Source of the DNA: a virus
Length of the DNA: 33,141 bases
Strand: one strand, 5' to 3'
IMG/VR virus record: IMGVR_UViG_3300020411_000702
Coordinates: 1 to 33,141 of that record
In this document: piece after piece, positions 6,495 to 14,078 of the stretch
Layout: each line of letters starts with the position of its first letter
Numbering within the stretch: the first letter of the stretch is position 1
Notes under the pieces: model-generated
Database searches by the model: none
What the model saw: only the letters and a program-made list of their open reading frames with translations
Told to the model about the DNA's origin: nothing
Program-made: the position numbers and the translations under genes

Positions 6495-7492
6495 TATTCA
6501 ATACCTGTTCGAGTAGAGGGCCATTGTCTTTGATCACCTGGATAAAGAATTCGGACGAACCCTTTACCGCCCGTTCCACCGCCTGCAGTACCGCCACCTG
6601 AACCAGCACCGCCACCACCAAAGTCGCCACCATTACCTACCACATTAAATCCACCAGAACCTCCTGCTGATCCACCTGATCCACCACCACCACCACCTCG
6701 AACAACATTAGCAGCAGCACCAGCACTACCTTTTCCATATCTATCTATTCCACCACCAGCACCTCCACCGTTTTGATAGTTTCCTGATTGCCCATGAGCA
6801 CCCCCACCTCCACCGCCATAGTTTGACGCTGCGGCAGTCGGATAAGTCCAGGTGTCATACGTTGAACAAGTTTCACAATCTTTATCGCCATATATTGCAC
6901 CTTGTCCTTGACCTCCTGAACCATGACCACCTCTTCCACCATAGCCAGCGGAACCGCCACCACCGCCTGAGTGCCAGTTACCACCTTCGCCTCCTATCCC
7001 TTTACTGCCAGCATCACCGTTGACGTGATGAGGTGATGTAGGTGTTTGACCAGACGTATGGTATCTCTGTGAATATGTGGTACTACTGTAATTGCCTCCA
7101 GTTGTTGTGTCCCCATACATGCCACCAGAGGCATAACATCGGGCATGAGATCCGTCACTAGCGTCGCTGTAATTAGAAGCGTTAAACCATGAATGGCCTC
7201 CCTGACTGCTTGTTGTTCCCCCTGCTCCACAAACAAGGCTGTAACTTTGACCAGGAACTACAGTGAAATTATTACGCCAAGCACTTCCACCGCCTGCACC
7301 ACCTTTGCCATATCTACCCACCTGAGCATAGCCACCGCCGCCACCACCACCACTTAAAACCATTACAGAAATACTTGTAGTGTTAGCAGGAGCCGTCCAT
7401 GTGTAACTTCCTGGCGTTGTGTATTCGTCTTGTCCTACATCGGCGGGTGGTTTTCCACCAGAACCCATTAATATTTGTTGAATACCAGCCAT
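6494..7492 (-). CDS. Glycine-rich tail adhesin
   Basis: In this 332-aa protein, a short N-terminal tip (MAGIQQILMGSGG) and a YTTPGSYTWTAPANTTSISV strand region lead into about 240 residues dominated by Gly runs separated by Ser, Ala, Tyr and Asn. This is the composition of polyglycine-helix sandwich adhesins such as the distal adhesins of T-even-like phages. Such proteins sit at fibre tips and choose the receptor. A GGAGG site lies 9 nt before the ATG, and the start shares bases with the upstream fibre stop. Gly codon runs make the gene prone to length change, so host-range variation is a reasonable inference. Confidence 0.75.
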   Translation of the reverse strand: MAGIQQILMGSGGKPPADVGQDEYTTPGSYTWTAPANTTSISVMVLSGGGGGGGYAQVGRYGKGGAGGGSAWRNNFTVVPGQSYSLVCGAGGTTSSQGGHSWFNASNYSDASDGSHARCYASGGMYGDTTTGGNYSSTTYSQRYHTSGQTPTSPHHVNGDAGSKGIGGEGGNWHSGGGGGSAGYGGRGGHGSGGQGQGAIYGDKDCETCSTYDTWTYPTAAASNYGGGGGGAHGQSGNYQNGGGAGGGIDRYGKGSAGAAANVVRGGGGGGSGGSAGGSGGFNVVGNGGDFGGGGAGSGGGTAGGGTGGKGFVRILYPGDQRQWPSTRTGIE

Positions 7493-8433
7493 TAGCTTAG
7501 ACCTCCACCACTTATGTAGGCGACTGTTGAGCTAACCCAATACAGCGTACACATTCCCCTTTTGGCAAGTGTTCTAGTCCCAGTGGAACCACTACCATCG
7601 GCTAGGTAAATAGTGCAACCTGATTCGGAAATATAAGCGTCACTATTACTCGTATTAATTAATGAAAGAGTATTTCCTGCTGACCAACCACCACCGACAA
7701 TAGGTGAAGTACCACCAATACCGTAACATCTACCTCTTAAACTATAATCATGATTCATATTGCTGTTAGTGCCGCCCCAATAAACATCTTTGACATCCCA
7801 CTGAACACCGCCGATTTTCTGAGTTAATATATTTGCGTTTAAAGTTCCTGTCGCTGAATCAAAAGTTAGTCCAGTATTAGTCTTTGGAGCTTGATCACCA
7901 GTAGCAGCAGTTGTAAATACAACATTGCAAGTAGTATCTGTACTTTCGTCTGCAACTGGAATAGTTGTAGTTGCCACATCTTGCCATGAGCAACTACCAT
8001 CACCATCTTCTCTTAGAAATTTAGTACCACCTGATTCACCAGTTGATTTAATTGTTGTACCTTCTTTTGCATCAACATAAGCCTTGACAGATTGTTGACT
8101 TGGAACAGCAGTGGCACTATCAGATGCCATGTCGTCTTCATCAATCAATGTCAAAGAGACATCAGAAGCCCATCCAAGATTTCCCGAGCCGTCTGATTTT
8201 AAAAACTGTGTACCTGTTGAATCGGTTGCTGGCAAAGTCCAAACAACATTTGTCGTAACAGTCGCAGGTGATTTAAAAGCCGTATAATGACTTGCATCAC
8301 TATCAGCAAAACGTACTTCACCATTAAATAATGGATTCGTTGACGGCGGTATCAACGAAACATTGACATCAGTATCCCCTGAACCTATGTCGAAAGTTAG
8401 GGTATTACTTTTTAATTTCCCATAAGGAGCCAT
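7492..8433 (-). CDS. Second tail fibre / virion appendage protein
   Basis: This 313-aa, low-charge protein is rich in Ser, Thr, Gly and Asp. It contains phage-fibre signatures: VVWTLPATDSTGTQFLKSDG and the related GGTKFLREDGDGSCSWQDV (two copies of a L-K/R-x-D-G strand motif), and a PSQQSVKAYVDAK segment, all common in appendage proteins of marine phages. The C-terminal part ends in small beta segments with two or three Cys. It lies 2 nt after the gp17-like fibre gene and is coupled to the Gly-rich adhesin, so it probably forms a fibre segment between the T7-type fibre and the adhesin. Confidence 0.75.
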   Translation of the reverse strand: MAPYGKLKSNTLTFDIGSGDTDVNVSLIPPSTNPLFNGEVRFADSDASHYTAFKSPATVTTNVVWTLPATDSTGTQFLKSDGSGNLGWASDVSLTLIDEDDMASDSATAVPSQQSVKAYVDAKEGTTIKSTGESGGTKFLREDGDGSCSWQDVATTTIPVADESTDTTCNVVFTTAATGDQAPKTNTGLTFDSATGTLNANILTQKIGGVQWDVKDVYWGGTNSNMNHDYSLRGRCYGIGGTSPIVGGGWSAGNTLSLINTSNSDAYISESGCTIYLADGSGSTGTRTLAKRGMCTLYWVSSTVAYISGGGLS

Positions 8434-8435
8434 GA

Positions 8436-10484
8436 TTAGAAAATAATAAGGACTTGGTTGTTAGGAACGGTGATAGACACCGAACTATTCAGTGCTATCG
8501 GCCCAACAGCCATAGCATTTTTATTTGCACTTAACTCGTATGAACTTGTAACCGTAGTTTCATTTTCAATTACCCAAGCATCTATACCTCCACCTGTTGC
8601 ACCACTACCACCAGAACTATTATTTGACTGAATAGACCCACCCATGTACGCATGGTTTTGGCATTGATAATGCAAATAACTTTCAGTATTATCACCAACG
8701 ACAAGTGTTGTTAAAGCACCAGTGCTACCTGGGGTTCCAACCGAGGCAGTGCCAACAGTATAAGCACCGCCTGATTTGTCTCGATATTTATAAAACGCTA
8801 TTGGATGCCCTGCATTACTAGCGTCTTGTTGATCAAAAACATACGCATTGCCAGGAATTAATTCTAGATGTGGGCTTTCTATGCCTCCAATTGTGTAACC
8901 AAGAGTAGAGCCATTTCCTTGCTCTTTATGAGCAGAAGTCTTTGTAACAACTTTGACTATAAAAGTTTTATGGGTTGGAATATGTTTTCCATAAACACCT
9001 AAATATCTATCTTCAGAATCATTAGAAAAATAAGATAAATAATTCCAAGTAGTCCCTGCTGAAGTGTATTTAAGTCTTACTGTTAAGCCTGTGTCACCAG
9101 TAAAACCATTAGGCAGCGACGCTAACGGGGTGAACGACTCAATTCCTGTACTATCCCCAACTTCTATATAATCACCATCACTAGGGCTAGCTGGTATAGC
9201 AGCAACATTAGTGACAGGAGAAAAGATAACAGCATTTGCTACTGCTGCTTGGGCTGTGTTTGCGGTGGCTGAAGCTGCATTTGCTGTGACGTTGGCGGCT
9301 TCTGCTGTTGTGACGGCATAACCAACACCTTTAGGATCAGTTGATGGGTTTGTATTATTACCCGCTAACGTCCAAGTATTTCCATTATTTGAAGTCGTAG
9401 CAACTAGTCTGTCGCTGGCTAATTTTGCTGCATCAGCAGAAGTTTTAGCATTATCGGCTGTTGTAATTCCATAAGCTAAACCTTGTGGATTACTGCCAAT
9501 ACCATCACCTGTTGGGTTTGTACCGTCATGCAAATATGTAGTAACTCGACTAAGTGATGTAGTAGCTTTTCCATCTGCGGTATTGGCTAAAGTATCTGCT
9601 GCTGTTGCGGTATCAACCGCATATTTAACACCTTGAGGATTTCCACCGATACCGTCTCCTTGCAAACTTGTTCCATCGTGAACGTAAGTATCAACGGCTG
9701 TTTTCGCTGTGTTTGCTGTTGCTATTCCGTAAGCTAATCCTTGAGGATTTCCCCCGATACCATCGCCTTTTACGCTAGTGCCATCGTGAACGTAAGTATC
9801 TGTCGCAGTCTTAGCAGCAGCAGCTTGATCAACTGCATATTTAACACCTTGGGGATTAGAACCAATACCATCTCCTTTTAGGCTTGTTCCGTCATGGACG
9901 TAAGTATCAGTAGCTAATTTCGCTGCATCAGCAGCGTTCTTGGCATTATCAGCCGTTGTAATTCCATAAGCAAGACCTTGAGGATTTGAACCAACACCAT
10001 CACCTTTTACAGTTGTTCCATCGTGGACGTAAGTATCAGTAGCTAGTTTGGCTGCATCTGCTGTGTTCTTGGCAGTAGTCGCAGTTTGAGTTGCCGTATT
10101 GCTTGCGGTTGTGGCGGCTCTTGCTTCTATAGCCCCTAACGAATTGCTATCTTCTTGTTCTTGTACGACATATAAGTTCTGCAAGTCTGCATTATTTAAT
10201 GCTTCTGCTGTTAAATTTGATCCATCAGTCCAAGGTGATAATTGTGCAGAGCTTGGAGTTTCTCTTTCAATTGTTACTACTTCACCTGAAGCGATAGCAG
10301 TTACAAGAGTTATCTGACTAGCACCTGTCCATGTGTAATGGGTAGTCTCAGAAAGAAGTGTTCCTGTGCCTGCTAGTCGATCTCTGTCTTTATATACTTT
10401 GACATGCGCTCTCAGGAGGAAAGGCCAACTGAGATTGCAAACAGTTGTGCCGACGCTATTAAAATCGTTATAGGAAAGAGCCAC
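8436..10484 (-). CDS. Tail fibre with T7 gp17-type N-terminus and copper-site-like domain
   Basis: This 682-aa protein starts with GTG at 10484. Residues 1-115 resemble the T7 gp17 tail-attachment domain (strand-rich, IERETP and WTDGSNLTAEALN motifs). Residues 120-145 are an Ala/Thr helix. Residues 148-391 hold five clear copies plus one worn copy of a repeat containing HDGT, GDGxG and NPQG. Residues 400-500 form a second shaft part. Residues 506-617 look like a cupredoxin-type domain with His560, Cys608, His611 and Met614. The C-terminus is a short strand region. The palindrome at 10490-10501 sits 5 nt before the start, leaving no room for a normal ribosome site. T7 likewise has a late promoter directly before gene 17. 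Confidence 0.9.
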   Translation of the reverse strand: MALSYNDFNSVGTTVCNLSWPFLLRAHVKVYKDRDRLAGTGTLLSETTHYTWTGASQITLVTAIASGEVVTIERETPSSAQLSPWTDGSNLTAEALNNADLQNLYVVQEQEDSNSLGAIEARAATTASNTATQTATTAKNTADAAKLATDTYVHDGTTVKGDGVGSNPQGLAYGITTADNAKNAADAAKLATDTYVHDGTSLKGDGIGSNPQGVKYAVDQAAAAKTATDTYVHDGTSVKGDGIGGNPQGLAYGIATANTAKTAVDTYVHDGTSLQGDGIGGNPQGVKYAVDTATAADTLANTADGKATTSLSRVTTYLHDGTNPTGDGIGSNPQGLAYGITTADNAKTSADAAKLASDRLVATTSNNGNTWTLAGNNTNPSTDPKGVGYAVTTAEAANVTANAASATANTAQAAVANAVIFSPVTNVAAIPASPSDGDYIEVGDSTGIESFTPLASLPNGFTGDTGLTVRLKYTSAGTTWNYLSYFSNDSEDRYLGVYGKHIPTHKTFIVKVVTKTSAHKEQGNGSTLGYTIGGIESPHLELIPGNAYVFDQQDASNAGHPIAFYKYRDKSGGAYTVGTASVGTPGSTGALTTLVVGDNTESYLHYQCQNHAYMGGSIQSNNSSGGSGATGGGIDAWVIENETTVTSSYELSANKNAMAVGPIALNSSVSITVPNNQVLIIF
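9312..10043 (-). repeat. Tandem fibre-shaft repeats (5 + 1 degenerate) inside the tail fibre gene
   Basis: Copies of the HDGT...GDGxGxNPQG unit begin near residues 148, 191, 228, 263 and 313 of the fibre. A worn sixth (NPSTDPKGVGYAV) lies near 379-391. Spacing is 36 to 50 residues because an Ala-rich heptad-like linker of variable length separates the cores. The DNA copies are similar but not identical, with many synonymous differences, so the array is not a recent duplication. Confidence 0.85.
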
Positions 10485-10488
10485 TCAT

Positions 10489-10517
10489 CTGCACAGATGC
10501 AGTCTTTATGTTATCCG
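10489..10517 (-). promoter_or_regulatory. Extended TGCA-palindrome element before the tail fibre gene (phi17-like position)
   Basis: On the minus strand this reads CGGATAACATAAAGAC directly followed by TGCATCTGTGCAG. It matches the element at 24504-24532 at 25 of 29 positions with no gap. The palindrome core is 10490-10501. It occupies the 60-nt gap between the gp16-like and gp17-like genes, where T7 has its class III promoter phi17. No TTGACA-like -35 box is seen, so a phage polymerase or a modified host polymerase is more likely to use it. Confidence 0.62.
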
Positions 10518-10544
10518 ATTTTGCGTCTACTGGCACGTTTATTG

Positions 10545-13500
10545 TTATTGACGGCCTACTCCTAGGATGGTTGCTTCAGTATCAGCTTGTTCATTCTTTC
10601 TCCTAAGACGAATTACTTTTTCATATCTAGCCATAAATGATGGATGGTTTTTCATCATTTCTAAAGTGGCTAATTTATAGTAGTAATTAACAATCATGTT
10701 ATAGGGTTCTTTTAAATTACCAGTATCTAGCTTGCTTCTATCTCCGCTAGTAAAATAACTAGGGTTCTTTGCCCTACTTGGACTTGTAGTCCATGTTTCT
10801 AAGAAATCATTATATTGTGGATTTTTTCTTAATAAATTTAACGCCTCAGTTAAAGTCTTACCGTTTACATACCTTTCTATATTTCCAGCCTTAGTATTTA
10901 AAGATTTCCTTCCTAGAACTTGAAACGCTGGAATATAACCCTTGAGTGTATAAGCCGCTTCTCTATATGTTGCCTCTTCTTCTCTATTCATTTGAATTGA
11001 TGCTTGATTTTCACCTCTTCCAATAGAAATCCTGCCATCTCTATTTGGATTAGTACCTAAACCATGTCTTGTGATCCATCTGGATAAAGCATCATCTTTC
11101 TTGATAATTGTTGCGCCTGGCATTGCTCTATCAGCAGGGAGGCCGAGAAGAGTAGCTTTTGTCTCATAACCCAACCAATCTTTTTCTGTTGGTTGAGGGA
11201 ACAGATCATCAGCAAAAGGAACACGATTGAAAGTTTCTCCTAGATAATCCTGTGTAGTGACTTTTAATGTGTCCATTATTCTTCTAATAGGACGCATTGC
11301 AGGATCATCTTCTAATGCTAGAAGCATTTGATTTGTCATATAACGCCTAGGTACTGTTCTTTCTCCTGCTCGTTGAAATTCGGATGCAGCGTCCCAATTT
11401 CCTAGTTGCCCACTAAAAGGAATCCAACCTCTACTTAAGCTCGCTAAAACTTTTCCATGATTTTTTCCATTACCATCAACATCGGAGAAGTAATTCATTA
11501 CATCTACCAATGCTTTTAATGAGTTTTTATTTTGAAGTACCCTTGTATAGGCTTGTGTAAGATCAGATAATGTATCTCTTTGTTGTTCGTGAGTAAAGAA
11601 CCCATCTTTTATTCCCCGAACAATATCAGCTTGTAAAAATATTAAGTCAAACAAATCAATAGATTTCATTGATATTTTCCCCATCAATTCAACACCATAT
11701 CTAAATAAAGAGAATGAATATGGTGTGTTATGCCTTAACCAATCTCTTCTATGATCTGGGTCTGCTGGTGGTGAACCTGTTATCTTTCCTGCCCCATCAT
11801 CTTCCATCTCTGTTAATGCAAAAACCATTCCAGCAAACATGGCTGCAACAACAGTTTTAGCTCTTTGATCTGCTAACTCTTCTCTAGTTATATTCCTTCC
11901 AGTTACGTTCTGAAATTCTTGAACCGCACTTCTTACACCATTAACAATAATGTCTCTATCAAACATCCAGCCTAAACCTTTTGCAGTTGTTTTAAATGCT
12001 GGCATCAACCAACTCATGTAAGGGTTTTTTCTGGCTAAATTAACTGCATTTCCAAGGTAAGCGGCTGCTCCTTTGTTTGAAAAATCTCCAGTAAAAGTAA
12101 CGTCATCTCCTCTTTGTTTCGCTAAATTTCCATATAAATCTGTCGTGTTTGGAACTCCAACTAAGTCATTAAATATTTTTAGTCTTAATTCATCATCTGG
12201 TAAATTCTGGCCTGCTGGCATCCCTACATATTTTTGTCTTAGCTTTTTAATATCTAACTCCTTCATTAATTTATTGGATTCAAATACCCAATTTTTTACA
12301 GCTTCATCTGCGTATCGTTGAGCAAAGGCATCAATACTGTCGGGTTGCATCGCTGGCCCCATTCTGGCTCCACCCATATCACCACCTCTAATTCGATCAC
12401 CTAAATTTTGAGTTGGAGTAACATTTCCTTTTGCTACTTCTACTCCCTCTGTATAGGCTTGCATGTGTATTACTTCCATTCCTGACGTATATCTAATGCC
12501 TTCATCTACTGCTGATAAAGCTCTAAATTCAGGGAAATAACCCCAGTCACTATTAAAGAATTTTTCTGATAAACCACCTGTTAATTGCCTAACCGAAGCA
12601 TTTAAAAGATTAAGAGTAGCGAAAGGTGCTGCTGATAATTTGCCAAAATTAAGGACAGTATCTTTATTCATTCCTTTTGGAATGTTGATAGATTCAGGGA
12701 ATTGTTTCCCTAGTCTTAATTTTTCAGGAATGTTATTTAACGCATTAATAGGAACTTCCCAACTTTCACCTGAGAAAAGAAATTCATAAGATTCATTTAA
12801 AGCATTTGTATTAAAATCTTTTGCAGCTTGTAAAGCGGCAGGACTCATTTCTTTTACATTCTTTCCTCCCATCCTTTGCCTTCCAGTCATAAAGGCACTT
12901 GTCGTATAGTTCCATGCGTTTTGCCAGTTTTCAATTAACTTTCTATTTGTATAACCAACTGCTTTTAATGCAGTCATGTAATCAGTCCTAAATGCTGATT
13001 TGTTTAAATCTTGCAGATAGAAATCGGCTCCAACTGAGATACCTGAAACTGGATTTCTTACAGCCCAAGTTGAAACTGAACTAAATAAATTAGCTTTTTT
13101 ATATTGAACTAAAGTCCTTAATTGAGCGCTTAATGCAGGCTCATTAATTGTTTCTTCTCTTAGTCCTGAAATTCTTCTTGAAATTGCTAGTTGCCTTAAT
13201 TTTTTATGATCGCCTTTATCAATATGATCGATAACTTGTGCTAATAAACTATCTCCTGTTACATCCTCAAGAGTTAATAATTCTGCATCTTTATTAAAGG
13301 TAAGAAGATCAAAACCTAAATCCATATCTTTTTGATAGCCCTGCAAAGCTTGTCCTAATTTTCTTCTTGTATAAGAATCCATCTGTTCCATTGTGTATGC
13401 CCACTTAGCTAAATAGCCCAACTCTTGTACGTTTTGCGGTGGCAAGACTCCTGATTCTTCAATGATATTTGCTGCATCTTCCAGACCATCAGCGTATGCC

Positions 13501-14078
13501 AAAGATGTTTCCCAACGACTCTTAGCAATCATGTATGCAGTTGTAGGAAGATCCGCTATACCACCTCTTTTTAATTGCCTTGTGAAGTATTGAGCTAACT
13601 CGTTAGGGTCTGCGTTATATCTTCTAGCCGTATCAAGAATTGCTTCTGTAGCTACTTGTTGAGTAAAAGGCATCATGAACTGTTGTCCACCTTTTGATTT
13701 CGACCAACCGCCTTGAGCTAGTTCTAAAAATGCAGCAACATTAGCTTTCGTTGGAGGTACTAACGAGTAATTAATCATTCTCCCCGTAGAACCCATTGGC
13801 CTCTGTTGGGTTGCCATACCCTCTGACACCAACTGCTGAATCTTCTCATCCCCTATTGCCATTGTGTCCTGCTCTACTCTCTTGGCCCACTCAGCAGGAT
13901 CTATGCCTATCTCTGTTCCATCAATCATCGTAAGGATCTTGCGCTTATACAAGCCCTTAGAGTCAGTTGTATTAAGAGAAGCGTTGACCGCTAGTTGTCT
14001 CCTTTTTAATCTTTGAATTTCTTCAAGCTCTCTTCGAGCTTCTTCAATTTGTTCGTTGAGATCATTACAGTCGGTCAT
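10545..14078 (-). CDS. Internal virion / ejection protein (gp16-like, second part)
   Basis: This 1177-aa protein begins with a coiled coil (residues 3-35, NEQIEEARRELEEIQRLKRR). Long helical stretches follow, consistent with core proteins ejected into the cell ahead of the DNA. A hydrophobic helix (VVAAMFAGMVFALTEM) lies near residues 740-760 and may cross the membrane on ejection. The gene position (after gp15-like, before the fibre) and size correspond to T7 gp16 (1318 aa), but here the role seems shared with the 1037-aa neighbour, with which it overlaps by 4 nt (ATGA). A GGAGG site lies 9 nt before the start. No hydrolase motif was seen. Confidence 0.8.
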   Translation of the reverse strand: MTDCNDLNEQIEEARRELEEIQRLKRRQLAVNASLNTTDSKGLYKRKILTMIDGTEIGIDPAEWAKRVEQDTMAIGDEKIQQLVSEGMATQQRPMGSTGRMINYSLVPPTKANVAAFLELAQGGWSKSKGGQQFMMPFTQQVATEAILDTARRYNADPNELAQYFTRQLKRGGIADLPTTAYMIAKSRWETSLAYADGLEDAANIIEESGVLPPQNVQELGYLAKWAYTMEQMDSYTRRKLGQALQGYQKDMDLGFDLLTFNKDAELLTLEDVTGDSLLAQVIDHIDKGDHKKLRQLAISRRISGLREETINEPALSAQLRTLVQYKKANLFSSVSTWAVRNPVSGISVGADFYLQDLNKSAFRTDYMTALKAVGYTNRKLIENWQNAWNYTTSAFMTGRQRMGGKNVKEMSPAALQAAKDFNTNALNESYEFLFSGESWEVPINALNNIPEKLRLGKQFPESINIPKGMNKDTVLNFGKLSAAPFATLNLLNASVRQLTGGLSEKFFNSDWGYFPEFRALSAVDEGIRYTSGMEVIHMQAYTEGVEVAKGNVTPTQNLGDRIRGGDMGGARMGPAMQPDSIDAFAQRYADEAVKNWVFESNKLMKELDIKKLRQKYVGMPAGQNLPDDELRLKIFNDLVGVPNTTDLYGNLAKQRGDDVTFTGDFSNKGAAAYLGNAVNLARKNPYMSWLMPAFKTTAKGLGWMFDRDIIVNGVRSAVQEFQNVTGRNITREELADQRAKTVVAAMFAGMVFALTEMEDDGAGKITGSPPADPDHRRDWLRHNTPYSFSLFRYGVELMGKISMKSIDLFDLIFLQADIVRGIKDGFFTHEQQRDTLSDLTQAYTRVLQNKNSLKALVDVMNYFSDVDGNGKNHGKVLASLSRGWIPFSGQLGNWDAASEFQRAGERTVPRRYMTNQMLLALEDDPAMRPIRRIMDTLKVTTQDYLGETFNRVPFADDLFPQPTEKDWLGYETKATLLGLPADRAMPGATIIKKDDALSRWITRHGLGTNPNRDGRISIGRGENQASIQMNREEEATYREAAYTLKGYIPAFQVLGRKSLNTKAGNIERYVNGKTLTEALNLLRKNPQYNDFLETWTTSPSRAKNPSYFTSGDRSKLDTGNLKEPYNMIVNYYYKLATLEMMKNHPSFMARYEKVIRLRRKNEQADTEATILGVGRQ

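Noticed and set aside
6745-7236. Minus- and plus-strand ORFs inside the Gly-rich adhesin gene
   Set aside because: They are shadow frames produced by the repetitive GGN codons, rich in Val/Met or His/Leu in a way typical of frame-shifted Gly runs.
9312-10043. CRISPR array in the tail fibre repeats
   Set aside because: The repeats are protein-coding, diverged at the DNA level, of uneven spacing and without unique spacers.
10180-10191. Intragenic TGCA-N4-TGCA copies at 10180, 5377 and 17735 as further promoters
   Set aside because: They lie inside coding sequence, lack the GATAA-type upstream box and do not precede a gene start. About this many could occur by chance and codon bias.
12073-12321. 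Plus-strand ORF within the 1177-aa gene
   Set aside because: It is antisense to a long coupled gene, with no ribosome site and a composition typical of a reverse-complement shadow.
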